In this document: piece by piece, positions 1 through 8,613 of the stretch | Position numbering within the stretch: position 1 is the first letter of the stretch | How the letters are laid out: every line of letters begins with the position of its first letter | Notes under the pieces: model-generated | What the model was told of the DNA's origin: nothing | What the model saw: the letters and a program-made list of their open reading frames with translations, nothing else | The model's database searches: none | Program-made: the position numbers and the translations under genes | DNA from: Ponticaulis sp. | GTDB lineage: Bacteria > Pseudomonadota > Alphaproteobacteria > Caulobacterales > Hyphomonadaceae | DNA length: 64,000 nt | Assembly (NCBI GenBank): GCA_002723155.1 | Contig: PBNO01000015.1 | Coordinates: 186,001 to 250,000 of the forward strand | Direction of reading: 5' to 3'

Positions 1-1430
1 GCGACCGTTTCCGCGCGAGCTTCGATATAGGCTATCAGGACAACCAGCTCGACGCTCCACGCCCTCAGGTGACACCATCAGGCGGTGTACCGGACGCGCC
101 GGACGCGAGCACAAACTATGCCCAGCCATGGACCTATTCATCTGAAGAACAGCTCTTTGGTGTTGTGCGCGGTGAGTATGACCTCACCGACAATGTAACC
201 GTCTGGGCAGCAGCAGGTGCGCGAAACGGCGAAGAAGCCAATGTTCTGGCGAATCCGACCGCCACACCAACGGGCGCAACCACCGCCTACCGCTTTGACA
301 ATACGCGTGAAGACGATGTTTTATCCGGCGATATCGGCCTGCGTGCGGACTTTGCGACCGGTTCCATCGATCACCGTCTGGTGGTTTCCGGCTCTGCCGT
401 ATCGCTTGAATCGCGCAACGCCTACGCATTCTCCAGCTTCTTCACGCCGTTTGCCAGTGACCTCAACCAGCCGGTTTCGGTCGCCCCTCCAGCAGCAGAC
501 TTCTTCGTCGGCGGCGATCTGAGCTCACCACTTAAGACCGAGGAAACCCAGAACAGCTCGCTTGCGATTGCAGACATGATGAGCTTCCTTGATGGCCAGC
601 TTCTAGTGACCATTGGTGCACGTCAGCAATGGATCGAGACAACCAGCTTCGATTACAATAGCGGCGCAGAACTCTCATCCTATGATGACAGCGCCCTCAC
701 CCCAACCTTTGGCGTTGTCTATCAGCCAACGGAGAACGTCTCTGTTTACGGCAATTACACTGAAGGCCTGCAGCCGGGCGCGATAGCACCGGCGACCAGT
801 GGCGGCGTTGCTATCTTGAATGCAGGTGAAGTGCTCGACCCGTTCCGCAGCGAACAGCTTGAAATCGGCGTAAAATATGACAGTGGCAATTTCGCAGCGA
901 CCTTTGCAGGCTTCAACCTCTCCAAACCAAACGCGATTGTCGAAAATCAGATTTACTCCGCATCTGGCGAGCAACAGGTAAATGGTTTCGAGGCCAGCGT
1001 CTTCGGTGAACCGCGCGATGGGCTACGCCTGATTGGTGGCCTGACATGGCTGGATGCTGAACTAGCCGAAACGCAGAGTGACCTGAACGAAGGCAACACG
1101 CCTATCGGCATTCCCGAATGGCAGGCCAACGCTAACCTCGAATGGGATGTACCGGCCGTTGAAAACCTGTCTCTTGATGGCCGTATCGTCTTCACGGGCG
1201 AGCAATATATCGACGAAGCAAACACAACAGAAATCGACAGCTGGACGCGTCTCGATATTGGTGCCCGCTACATCATGGCCGTTCAGGATAATGACGTCAC
1301 GCTGCGCGCACGTATAGAGAACCTGACTGACGAATCCTATTGGGCATCCACGGGCGGTTTCCCCGGCGCCAACTACCTCGTGCAGGGTGGCCCGCGGACC
1401 TTTATCGTTTCAGCTTCGGTAGACTTTTAA
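1..1430 (+). CDS. TonB-dependent siderophore receptor, C-terminal part (5' end outside window)
   Basis: Outer-membrane beta-barrel that imports ferric siderophores with energy from TonB. The reading frame is open to the left edge (first full codon at position 3), so the signal peptide and plug domain are missing. What is present is alternating amphipathic barrel strand: the segments GVVYQPTENVSVYGNYTEGL and LDPFRSEQLEIGVKYD are typical of the FhuE/FpvA-type family, and the chain ends in VSASVDF with a terminal Phe, the usual outer-membrane insertion signal. A PepSY membrane protein follows 63 bases downstream, a pairing typical of siderophore uptake loci. Family is clear; the ligand cannot be told. 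Confidence 0.9.
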   Translation, partial: DRFRASFDIGYQDNQLDAPRPQVTPSGGVPDAPDASTNYAQPWTYSSEEQLFGVVRGEYDLTDNVTVWAAAGARNGEEANVLANPTATPTGATTAYRFDNTREDDVLSGDIGLRADFATGSIDHRLVVSGSAVSLESRNAYAFSSFFTPFASDLNQPVSVAPPAADFFVGGDLSSPLKTEETQNSSLAIADMMSFLDGQLLVTIGARQQWIETTSFDYNSGAELSSYDDSALTPTFGVVYQPTENVSVYGNYTEGLQPGAIAPATSGGVAILNAGEVLDPFRSEQLEIGVKYDSGNFAATFAGFNLSKPNAIVENQIYSASGEQQVNGFEASVFGEPRDGLRLIGGLTWLDAELAETQSDLNEGNTPIGIPEWQANANLEWDVPAVENLSLDGRIVFTGEQYIDEANTTEIDSWTRLDIGARYIMAVQDNDVTLRARIENLTDESYWASTGGFPGANYLVQGGPRTFIVSASVDF

Positions 1431-1493
1431 TTTCAACAGTCGGGGCGGAGTTAACCTGCCCCTCCCTTTCTGATTCCCTATCTGGAGAAATGC

Positions 1494-2630
1494 ATGACAT
1501 CGCGCACTGTTCGGCTCTGGTCACTGATCCATAAATGGTCGAGCCTGATCTGCACGGTTTTCCTGCTTATGCTCTGCATTACCGGCCTGCCGCTGATCCT
1601 CCATGATGAGATCGAGCACGCGCTGGATACGAGCGAGCCGTGGGTGCCGGCCAATCCTGATGGGCCAATGCTGTCACTGGATGCCATTCTGGCTGCCGCC
1701 GAGGCGAACCGTCCAGGTGAAGTGCCCCTCTTCATGAGCTTTGACGAGGATCGGCCTGTTGTGAACGTCACATCTGGCCCCACGCCAGATGCCCCCGGAA
1801 GCCAGATGTACTTCGAACGCTTTGACCGGACGAGTGGAGAGATCGTGCCTGCGCCGACAGGTGATGGCGGCGTGATGGACTTCATATTGCAACTTCACAC
1901 CGACATGTTTCTTGGTCTACCCGGCATGCTTTTTCTCGGCCTGATGGGCCTTTTGTTCACGCTGGCGATTGTTTCAGGCGTGGTTCTCTATGCGCCGTTC
2001 ATGCGAAAGCTTGATTTCGCCACGCTTCGCCTCAACCGGTCCAGCCGCGTAAAATGGCTCGATTATCACAATCTGCTTGGAATTGTTGCCCTGCTTTGGA
2101 TGACCATTGTCGGCCTGACGGGCGTTGTGAACACGCTGGCCGTGCCTATGCTGGAAATCTGGCAGAATGACAGCCTTGTAGACCTGACTTCCGAATATGG
2201 CGATACGTCCGTCGTCACAGACCTAACGTCCGTGCAATCCGCCGTAGACCGTGCCCGAGAAGAGGCACCAGGCGCTTGGGTCCAGTTTGTAGCTTTTCCG
2301 GGCGGTAGCTGGTCAACCGACCACCATCTGGCGGTGTTCATTCGCGGCGATACGCCTGCCACCAGCCATATTGTAACGCCAGTGCTTATCGAAGCAGATA
2401 CCGGCACTTTCGCGGCCATGCGCGAAATGCCCTGGTATATGAAAGTGCTGGCCTTTTCCGGTCCGCTCCATTTTGGCGATTATGGTGGCCTGCCGCTGAA
2501 GATTATCTGGTTCATTCTGGATCTCTTCACCATCATCATTCTGGTGACAGGCCTCTATCTCTGGCTCGCCAAAGGTCAGCGCAAGGCCTCCGCCTCGCAG
2601 GATTTGAATATCGCGGAGTTTGCCGAATGA
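1494..2630 (+). CDS. PepSY-associated TM helix protein (PiuB/FoxB-like)
   Basis: Inner-membrane protein of 378 residues with the PepSY_TM architecture: one N-terminal membrane helix after SLIHKWSSL, a periplasmic PepSY region, then three more hydrophobic segments (about 135-165, 190-215 and 335-360). Conserved histidines sit at helix ends (IHKW, LHTDMF, DYHNLLG, LHFGDYGG), as expected of haem-binding members. Proteins of this family next to TonB receptors are thought to reduce ferric siderophores after import; here that role is inferred from context. A GGAGA ribosome site precedes the ATG, and the next gene overlaps its stop, suggesting one iron-uptake operon with the receptor. Confidence 0.88.
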   Translation: MTSRTVRLWSLIHKWSSLICTVFLLMLCITGLPLILHDEIEHALDTSEPWVPANPDGPMLSLDAILAAAEANRPGEVPLFMSFDEDRPVVNVTSGPTPDAPGSQMYFERFDRTSGEIVPAPTGDGGVMDFILQLHTDMFLGLPGMLFLGLMGLLFTLAIVSGVVLYAPFMRKLDFATLRLNRSSRVKWLDYHNLLGIVALLWMTIVGLTGVVNTLAVPMLEIWQNDSLVDLTSEYGDTSVVTDLTSVQSAVDRAREEAPGAWVQFVAFPGGSWSTDHHLAVFIRGDTPATSHIVTPVLIEADTGTFAAMREMPWYMKVLAFSGPLHFGDYGGLPLKIIWFILDLFTIIILVTGLYLWLAKGQRKASASQDLNIAEFAE

Positions 2631-2812
2631 AACAGCTTCTGCGCAGTACATTTTTGATCCCTGCAATGCTGGCCGCGCTTACTCTGGTCGGTCTTGTGGC
2701 CGCTTTATTCGGCGGCGGCGGTTTCGACATTCTGTCATGGCTCTGTCTTGGCAGCGCCATCGCAGTCATTGTGCTTGCACGTATTTTTGCCGGCGCACGC
2801 GATCAGAATTGA
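2627..2812 (+). CDS. Small two-helix membrane protein, unknown function
   Basis: A 61-residue protein whose start overlaps the stop of the PepSY gene in an ATGA junction, so translational coupling is likely. Two hydrophobic stretches (about 8-28 and 36-54) separated by GGGGFD predict a helical hairpin in the inner membrane, ending in a short charged tail. I do not recognise a family. The overlap makes it a probable accessory subunit of the siderophore/PepSY system, but that is inference from position only. Confidence 0.7.
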   Translation: MKQLLRSTFLIPAMLAALTLVGLVAALFGGGGFDILSWLCLGSAIAVIVLARIFAGARDQN

Positions 2813-2843
2813 AACGGGGCATCTAACACGCTAATTCAGTGCC

Positions 2844-3041
2844 ATGTCAGAGAAGAAACTTGCACCTACCACGACACAGCTCATCATCTGGGCGATTCCA
2901 GCTGTCTCAGGGTTGATTTTCACGCTTGTAGCGCTGGTACTTCATCAAGGCGTTGAATGGGGGCTTGGCGGCCTGCTATTCGGTGTTCTGTACTTCATTA
3001 TCCGCTATGGATCGCAGACAATCGAAACACCCGACCAATAG
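2844..3041 (+). CDS. Small two-helix membrane protein, unknown function
   Basis: A 65-residue protein with a short polar N-terminus (MSEKKLAPTTT), two predicted membrane helices (about 12-32 and 40-55) and a polar tail. It follows the preceding small membrane protein after 31 bases on the same strand. No clear Shine-Dalgarno is visible before the ATG, so either translation is coupled or the start is weak. No family recognised. It is the last gene before the rpsD promoter and so probably the end of the iron-uptake operon. Confidence 0.55.
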   Translation: MSEKKLAPTTTQLIIWAIPAVSGLIFTLVALVLHQGVEWGLGGLLFGVLYFIIRYGSQTIETPDQ

Positions 3042-3045
3042 GCGG

Positions 3046-3074
3046 TTGACAAACACGTCGGGTTCAGGCTTTTA
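3046..3074 (+). promoter_or_regulatory. Putative sigma70-type promoter of rpsD
   Basis: TTGACA at 3046-3051, 17 bases, then CTTTTA at 3069-3074. The -35 matches consensus exactly. It leaves a leader of about 110 bases before rpsD, room for autoregulation, though no S4-binding fold could be assigned by eye. Confidence 0.5.
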
Positions 3075-3192
3075 GCGCGCTTCGCCCCGTTTACTCGGGT
3101 GCGGAGCTATGACGGGTGGTTGGTGTCCGCCGTTGAGATCGCTCGCCACATAGGGTGGCAAGCCGGACCCAGTCAGTAATAAGGATAACACC

Positions 3193-3810
3193 ATGTCCCG
3201 CAGACATAGTGCAAAATACAAAATTGACCGTCGCGTCGGCGAAAACATCTGGGGCCGCGCAAAGTCTCCAGTAAACAAGCGTCAGTCTCGCCCGGGTCAG
3301 CACGGTGCAGCTCGTCGTTCGAAAATGTCGGACTTCGGTACACAGCTGATGGCGAAGCAGAAGCTTAAAGGTTACTACGGCGACATCACCGAGAAGCAGT
3401 TCCGTAAAACTTATGACGAAGCAGCTCGTCGTAAGGGTAACACTGCAGAGAACCTGATCGGTCTCCTCGAGTGCCGCCTCGACGCATTCATCTACCGCTC
3501 CAAGTTTGTTCCTACAATCTTTGCAGCGCGTCAGTTCGTGAACCACGCTCACGTCAAAGTAAACGGCGTTCGCACGAACATTCCTTCCTACCGTCTGAAG
3601 CCGGGTGACGTTGTTGAACTGCGTGACCGTGCGAAAAACATGGCGCTGGTTCTGGAAGCTCTCGGTTCTGCTGAGCGTGACGTTCCTGAGTACATCGACC
3701 TCGACCCGAAAGCTATGAAATCGACATTCGTTCGTATTCCTGAGCTTTCTGACGTTCCATACCCAGTGAAAATGGAACCAAACCTGGTCGTCGAATTCTA
3801 CTCTTCGTAA
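3193..3810 (+). CDS. rpsD: 30S ribosomal protein S4
   Basis: Primary 16S rRNA-binding protein that nucleates small-subunit assembly. At 205 residues it is full length. The N-terminal part holds [20 protein letters not shown] and [14 protein letters not shown], and the S4 RNA-binding domain spans about 94-155 ([33 protein letters not shown]). AAGGAT lies 7 bases before the ATG. The gene stands alone, as usual in alphaproteobacteria, between its own promoter and a strong terminator. Codon use shifts visibly to CGT, GCT and GTT, the mark of a highly expressed gene. Confidence 0.98.
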   Translation: MSRRHSAKYKIDRRVGENIWGRAKSPVNKRQSRPGQHGAARRSKMSDFGTQLMAKQKLKGYYGDITEKQFRKTYDEAARRKGNTAENLIGLLECRLDAFIYRSKFVPTIFAARQFVNHAHVKVNGVRTNIPSYRLKPGDVVELRDRAKNMALVLEALGSAERDVPEYIDLDPKAMKSTFVRIPELSDVPYPVKMEPNLVVEFYSS

Positions 3811-3836
3811 GAAGACAGAACATCGATTTCGAAGAA

Positions 3837-3864
3837 GCCGTCCGGATTTCCGGGCGGCTTTTTT
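3837..3864 (+). terminator. Rho-independent terminator of rpsD
   Basis: Stem GCCGTCCGG / CCGGGCGGC (one G-U pair), ATTT loop, followed by six T at 3859-3864, 26 bases after the rpsD stop. Confidence 0.9.
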
Positions 3865-3984
3865 CTTGGCCACACCCAACGCTTTAGCGAAAGCAGTGAA
3901 AATGCAACTCTCCCCTATTCAGGGGACGAAAAATGCACCAACATCCGCCAGACTACATTATCGATAATGTTTTCTGGGGATATT

Positions 3985-5289
3985 ATGTCTGTATTCAAGT
4001 ATTTAGCTGGCGCGGCCTTCTGCGCAGCAATGGTGATGCTCGCGCCTGCCTTTTCGCCGGCTGAAGCTCAGTCGGCCAACAATGTTCGCGCCTGCCAGTC
4101 CGGAAATGCCGAAGGCTGTTTCTATGCAGGTGCAGAGATTGCGCCGAACAACAAACAGAACGCCCTTCCCTATTTTTTGCGCGCCTGTGAGCTGGGTGTG
4201 CCGGATGGCTGCTTCTATGTCGGGCGCTGGCAACTCTATGGCGAAGGCAATATCCGCCAAGACCGTAGCGCGGCTCTCGACAATTTTGAACGCGCTTGCT
4301 CGGTAGGTCATTATGATGGCTGTCAGTTTGCCTACGATGTTGCGATCCTCCCGCAATTCGGCTTTCGGGATATCGGGCGTGGTCTCGATATGATGGAAGA
4401 AGGCTGCGAGGCGGGGAATATCCCCGCCTGTAAGGACGGCGCCGCGATCGCATATGATGGCCGCGCTGGCGAGCATCCGGGCCATGTCGACTTTTCCCGC
4501 GCAGGCCCGATGGCCGAGCTTGTCTGTGCTGACGCATATGACCGTCTCTACTGTCAGATGGCAGAAGCGATTTACGGCAATCCGGAATCCCCGACATTCG
4601 ATGCCCAGCGCGGTATTTATTACAACCAGCTGAACTGCAATCAGGGCGTCGCGGCATCCTGCGGTAATGTCGGCTATATCTATATGATGCTCGAAGAGTA
4701 CGAACTTGCGGCGCAGGCGTACACACGCGCCTGCCGCGGTGGTCAGCAAAACCACTGCGAATACGGGCAGTATCTGACGAACTGGATCCGCACTCAGGCA
4801 GCAGAACTCGCCGCGTATCAGGCTCAGCAACAGCAGCGTAACAGCGATATTGATGGCCTCATTCGCGCTGGTCGCTACGCAGATGCAGTGAACCGCGCAG
4901 TACACGAGTATCGGTCTACGGATCTGGCATCCCGCGCCGTTTTGGCTGCAAACAATGCGGGTGCGGTGTCGACCCTGAACACTCAGGACCTTTATGTTCT
5001 GGCCTACTGGTTCCCTTCCGGTCAGGTCGCATCATTTGTGAACTCTCAGCTATCCGCACGCGGTACTGGCCTCGAAGGCACATTTGGCGGCGACACGAAC
5101 GCAGCTGGCGCTGCCGCTGCACGCTACCAGCAGCAGTATGGCTCACGTGCGCCGAGCTACACCACAAACTCTGGTCCAACGCCGAGTTCCTCGCCTGTCT
5201 TGTCGTCAGCGCAAGCGTCTCAACAGACGCGTGACCGCTATCGCGCAGCATGGTGTCAGGGCAGCAACCAGAACCGCAACGTCTGCTAG
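3985..5289 (+). CDS. Secreted Sel1-like repeat protein with C-x7-C pairs (Hcp-like)
   Basis: A 434-residue exported protein. The ATG at 3985 is chosen over one at 3967 because GGGGA lies 4 bases before it and the product then starts with a clean signal peptide ending PAEA. Residues about 30-270 carry helical Sel1-like repeats, each with a cysteine pair: CQSGNAEGC, CELGVPDGC, CSVGHYDGC, CEAGNIPAC, CNQGVAASC and CRGGQQNHC are all C-x7-C, with one variant CADAYDRLYC. This spacing is that of Helicobacter cysteine-rich (Hcp) proteins, where the pair is disulphide-bonded. The C-terminal third is Gln/Ala/Ser-rich, possibly disordered, and ends with another Cys pair. Function unknown; likely protein-protein contacts in the periplasm. 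Confidence 0.85.
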   Translation: MSVFKYLAGAAFCAAMVMLAPAFSPAEAQSANNVRACQSGNAEGCFYAGAEIAPNNKQNALPYFLRACELGVPDGCFYVGRWQLYGEGNIRQDRSAALDNFERACSVGHYDGCQFAYDVAILPQFGFRDIGRGLDMMEEGCEAGNIPACKDGAAIAYDGRAGEHPGHVDFSRAGPMAELVCADAYDRLYCQMAEAIYGNPESPTFDAQRGIYYNQLNCNQGVAASCGNVGYIYMMLEEYELAAQAYTRACRGGQQNHCEYGQYLTNWIRTQAAELAAYQAQQQQRNSDIDGLIRAGRYADAVNRAVHEYRSTDLASRAVLAANNAGAVSTLNTQDLYVLAYWFPSGQVASFVNSQLSARGTGLEGTFGGDTNAAGAAAARYQQQYGSRAPSYTTNSGPTPSSSPVLSSAQASQQTRDRYRAAWCQGSNQNRNVC

Positions 5290-5303
5290 CCTGCAATTTC
5301 CGC

Positions 5304-5331
5304 CCTGACGGCAAAACCATTTGCTGTCAGG
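5304..5331. repeat. Inverted repeat between two genes
   Basis: CCTGACGGCAAA and TTTGCTGTCAGG (12-base arms, one G-U pair) around an ACCA loop. There is no T-run after it on either strand, so it is not a classical terminator; it may be a Rho-dependent end, an attenuator or an mRNA-stabilising hairpin in the leader of the PPK2 gene that starts 24 bases later. Confidence 0.6.
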
Positions 5332-5355
5332 ACGAATTCACGTCTTACTGACGTC

Positions 5356-6186
5356 ATGAGTATCGAGATTCCATCCAGTAAGGACGTTGCAAAGCGTCTG
5401 ATTGCAGAGCCCGGCAAAACCTTCAAACTGAAGGACTGCGCCACACGTGACGAAAAACTGTTCGACGATAAACACACGGCCCGCGCCAGCTGCGAAGAAG
5501 ACGCGCGCGAGATCGACCGGCTTCAGGATATTCTCTACGCCGAACAAAAACGCGCCCTGCTTGTCGTGCTGCAAGGCATTGATACTTCAGGCAAGAGCGG
5601 CACCATGCGCTCTGTTTTTGCCTATACCAGCCCGCTTGGTCTCCAGGTTGCCGCCTTCAAAAAGCCCACCGACCTCGAACTCTCTCATGACTATCTCTGG
5701 CGGGTGCACCAGCAAGTGCCTCGCAAAGGCTATATCGGGATATTCGATCGCTCTCACTATGAGGATGTGCTGGTCGTCAAAGTGCGCGGGTTCGCGCCAA
5801 AGGACGACATTGAGAAGCGTTACGAGCAGATCAACCAGTTCGAAAAACACCTCACCGAGAACGGCACGCGCATTCTGAAATTCATGCTGCACATCTCTCT
5901 GGAGACGCAGGCAGAGCGCCTCAAATCCCGTCTCGACGAGCCTCATAAGCGCTGGAAGTTTAATCCGGGCGACCTTGAGGATCGCAAGCTCTGGCCCGAA
6001 TTCATGGATGCGTATGACGACATGGTAGAGCGCTGCTCAACAGAGCACGCGCCATGGTATGTTGTGCCGTCCGACTCCAAATCCCGCCGCAATGCGATGA
6101 TTGCCCGAATCGTTCGCGGCGCGCTCGAAGACATGGACCCGCAATATCCGGATCCGGGCTGGAATGCAGCGGACTACGACATTTAA
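5356..6186 (+). CDS. ppk2: PPK2 family polyphosphate:nucleotide phosphotransferase
   Basis: Cytosolic kinase that transfers phosphate from polyphosphate to nucleotides. The 276 residues match the single-domain PPK2 length. Walker A is GIDTSGKSGT at 74-83, Walker B lies in FDRSHYEDV (130-138), and the lid has KRWKFNPGDLEDRKLW near 207-222, all in the right order. The FKKPTDLELSHDYLWR region resembles the group that can phosphorylate both AMP and ADP, but nucleotide choice cannot be fixed by reading. It is monocistronic; no strong ribosome site is seen before the ATG. Confidence 0.92.
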   Translation: MSIEIPSSKDVAKRLIAEPGKTFKLKDCATRDEKLFDDKHTARASCEEDAREIDRLQDILYAEQKRALLVVLQGIDTSGKSGTMRSVFAYTSPLGLQVAAFKKPTDLELSHDYLWRVHQQVPRKGYIGIFDRSHYEDVLVVKVRGFAPKDDIEKRYEQINQFEKHLTENGTRILKFMLHISLETQAERLKSRLDEPHKRWKFNPGDLEDRKLWPEFMDAYDDMVERCSTEHAPWYVVPSDSKSRRNAMIARIVRGALEDMDPQYPDPGWNAADYDI

Positions 6187-6332
6187 TGCGCAACTATTGA
6201 TGAAAATCAGGGCGGTTCGTCTCTAAGGCCTGCTTCAGAGACAGAATTGTGTAGTTAACTCTCATTATCTTGTTGCGCTGTTGGTGCGGTTGTCTAAAAC
6301 GACAGGCATAAGATATATGAGGGGCGAGGATA

Positions 6333-8531
6333 TTGGCGTCGTTTTGTAAGAGTTTGCTAGTTAGCTGTGTCGCAGCCGGCATTATCGGTGCAGCCAGCGC
6401 ACAGGAAGCTGAATTCCCTGATTTTCCAAATTATGTGCCAAGTGTCGCTCCTGCGCGTGTCTCCCCTGATCTTGCCCCGACCATTGATGGCGACCTCTCA
6501 GACCCGATCTGGGCACAGGCGACGCAGATAACCGACTTCTATTCCGTAGAGCCAATTGTCGGCACGCCGACAGAAGACACGATCGTCTACATGGCCTATG
6601 ACGAAAACGCGCTCTATGTCGCCGTCCACGCCTTTGACAGCAATCCTGACGCAATCATCACCCGCATTATGGAACGCGACGGTGAAGTCTGGCGCGATGA
6701 CATGCTGCGCTTCTATATCGACCCATTCAACACAGGCCTTGGCGGCTTCGGCTTTGATGTGAACGCTGCCGGCGCGCGTCTCGACCGAATCCTTCAGCGC
6801 GGTGGCCCGCCAATCGTCGCCTGGGACACGATCTGGGCGGCAGATGGACAGGTCACGGATGATGGCTGGACAGCAGAAATCGAAATTCCGTTCCGTTCTA
6901 TCAGCTTCGATCCGGAGTCAGATGAAGGTTGGGGCCTGCTCATCACGCGTGAGCTGGCTCACAAAAACGAACAGATTCGCTGGGCTTCTATTGACCCTGG
7001 CGTGCAGCCATTTGACTTCCGTCAGCCGGGCCGCCTCGTCGGTATTAGTGACATCGAAGAAGGCATGGGGCTGGATATTGAAGTCCTCGGCAAGATTGAA
7101 GCGAGCCGCGACTGGGAACGCCCGCGCGACGACGATCTGATCTTCGCCCCGAGCGCAAACATCTATTACAAGTTTACACCGTCGCTTACCGGCCTCCTCA
7201 CGCTGAACGCCGACTTTTCGGACACACCGTTGGATGCCCGCCAGATCAATACAGGTCGCTTTTCCATCTTCCTGCCAGAGACGCGTGACTTCTTCCTGCA
7301 GGACGCTGCTGTTTTCGAATTTGCGGGACAGACCTTCGGCCGAGGCCAGTCCAACGGCCAGCCATTTTTCTCGCGTCGCATTGGTATTGTTGACGGTACG
7401 CAGGTAGATATGAAGGGCGGTATCAAGCTCAGCGGCGAGCTCAACGGCGTCGAAGTGGGGCTTTTGACAACCCGCATGGGCAGCGCCGCCAATATTGAAG
7501 AGCAAACCCTGTCTGTCGGCCGTGTCAGCATTGATGTGCTCGATAATTCCCGCCTCGGCTTCATCGCCACGAATGGCGACCCGCGCGGCCTTACAGATAA
7601 CACTGTGCTCGGCACAGACTTCATCTACCGCGACCGTAACTTCATGGGCGGCGGCCTGTTGCAGGCAACAGCTTTCTATCTGCGCAGCCAGTCTGATGAC
7701 ATTGAAGACGATTCCTATGGCGTGCTCGTTCAATACCCGAACGATAAATGGGGCTGGAATGTCTCATTCCGCGAGATCGGCGAGGAGTATCGCCCTGCCC
7801 TCGGCTTCGTGAACCGCCCGGGCACGCAGGACAGCCGCGCTGGCTGGCACCGCCGTTTCCGCCAGACCGATAGCTGGCTGCAATACTGGCAGGTAGGCAC
7901 AGAGCACAATTATATCACCGACCTCGACGGCAATCTGGAAACGCGACGTAATCAGTTCAATTTTGAGTTCGTGAATAGCGCTACCGACGAGTTCAAATTT
8001 TCAGTGTTCGAAAATCTGGAAGTCGTGAATACGCCATTCTCGCTGCCACGCGGCATTATCATCCCCACAGGCGAGTACCATAATGACGGGGCATCAGCAT
8101 CGATCCGGTCGTCCTTCACACGGCCCTACGGCACAAACTCAGAGATTCGGGTGCAGGATTATTTCGGCGGCGAACGTGTGAAGGTGAAGCTCGCGACGAA
8201 TTTCCAGCCCTCTCCTTACTGGAGCCTGAAACTGGAATATGACCGCGACCAGATTTCAGTGCCAAATGGTGATGTCACCGTGCAGGTCTACTCGGTCGAG
8301 AATGTCATCAATCTCTCGCCGGACATCTCTGTGAATACTCAGGTTCAGTACGACAATATCTCTGAAGGCATGTCGATCTTCAGCCGACTGCGCTGGGAAG
8401 TGCGCCCTGAAACTGAGGTCTTTGTATCCCTCGGCCATGGCGCCGTTGTCGATTATGATGAGTTTCCGAGAGAATTTGAGTCCGTGCAGAGCCAGTTTGT
8501 CGTCCGTTTCGGTAACCGTTTTCAGTTCTGA
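6333..8531 (+). CDS. DUF5916 protein with N-terminal CBM9-like domain
   Basis: A 732-residue exported protein. The start is TTG, with GAGGA only 2 bases upstream; it gives a good signal peptide (MASFCKSLLVSC...GAASA). Residues about 35-235 form the CBM9-like domain found at the front of DUF5916 proteins (TIDGDLSDPIW, VYMAYDENALYVAVHAFD, DDMLRFYIDPF, DGWTAEIEIPFRSI). The rest is rich in alternating strands and ends FGNRFQF, fitting an outer-membrane barrel with LPETRDFFLQDAAVFEF as the family's usual linker. Substrate unknown; the family is common in marine bacteria and in TonB-rich genomes. Confidence 0.85.
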   Translation: MASFCKSLLVSCVAAGIIGAASAQEAEFPDFPNYVPSVAPARVSPDLAPTIDGDLSDPIWAQATQITDFYSVEPIVGTPTEDTIVYMAYDENALYVAVHAFDSNPDAIITRIMERDGEVWRDDMLRFYIDPFNTGLGGFGFDVNAAGARLDRILQRGGPPIVAWDTIWAADGQVTDDGWTAEIEIPFRSISFDPESDEGWGLLITRELAHKNEQIRWASIDPGVQPFDFRQPGRLVGISDIEEGMGLDIEVLGKIEASRDWERPRDDDLIFAPSANIYYKFTPSLTGLLTLNADFSDTPLDARQINTGRFSIFLPETRDFFLQDAAVFEFAGQTFGRGQSNGQPFFSRRIGIVDGTQVDMKGGIKLSGELNGVEVGLLTTRMGSAANIEEQTLSVGRVSIDVLDNSRLGFIATNGDPRGLTDNTVLGTDFIYRDRNFMGGGLLQATAFYLRSQSDDIEDDSYGVLVQYPNDKWGWNVSFREIGEEYRPALGFVNRPGTQDSRAGWHRRFRQTDSWLQYWQVGTEHNYITDLDGNLETRRNQFNFEFVNSATDEFKFSVFENLEVVNTPFSLPRGIIIPTGEYHNDGASASIRSSFTRPYGTNSEIRVQDYFGGERVKVKLATNFQPSPYWSLKLEYDRDQISVPNGDVTVQVYSVENVINLSPDISVNTQVQYDNISEGMSIFSRLRWEVRPETEVFVSLGHGAVVDYDEFPREFESVQSQFVVRFGNRFQF

Positions 8532-8552
8532 CGCTTTTCCCGATATTGTTAC

Positions 8553-8581
8553 TTGACGAACTATTATTGTTTTGCGATATG
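8553..8581 (+). promoter_or_regulatory. Putative promoter of the lipoprotein gene
   Basis: TTGACG at 8553-8558, 17 bases, GATATG at 8576-8581. The -10 element lies inside the left arm and loop of the palindrome at 8566-8600, so a protein bound there would block RNA polymerase. Confidence 0.45.
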
Positions 8582-8600
8582 AAATTTATCGCAAAACAAT
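8566..8600. promoter_or_regulatory. Perfect 14-bp palindrome, probable operator
   Basis: Arms ATTGTTTTGCGATA (8566-8579) and TATCGCAAAACAAT (8587-8600) match at all 14 positions around a 7-base spacer. It overlaps the predicted -10 and ends 13 bases before the lipoprotein ATG. AT-rich, long and perfect, it reads as a dimeric repressor site rather than a terminator; the regulator is not identifiable in this window. Confidence 0.7.
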
Positions 8601-8613
8601 ACGGACTTCCGTC

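Noticed and set aside
3091..3879. Long open frame on the minus strand across rpsD
   Set aside because: Entirely antisense to a certain gene; its residues follow from rpsD codon use and show no family.
4003..4905. 300-codon minus-strand frame inside the cysteine-rich protein gene
   Set aside because: Shadow frame of the plus-strand gene, no ribosome site, implausible composition.
6225..6250. GTCTCT...AGAGAC hairpin after the PPK2 gene as a terminator
   Set aside because: Six-base stem, twelve-base loop, no T-run.
6918..7733. 271-codon minus-strand frame in the DUF5916 gene
   Set aside because: Antisense shadow of a well-supported exported protein.
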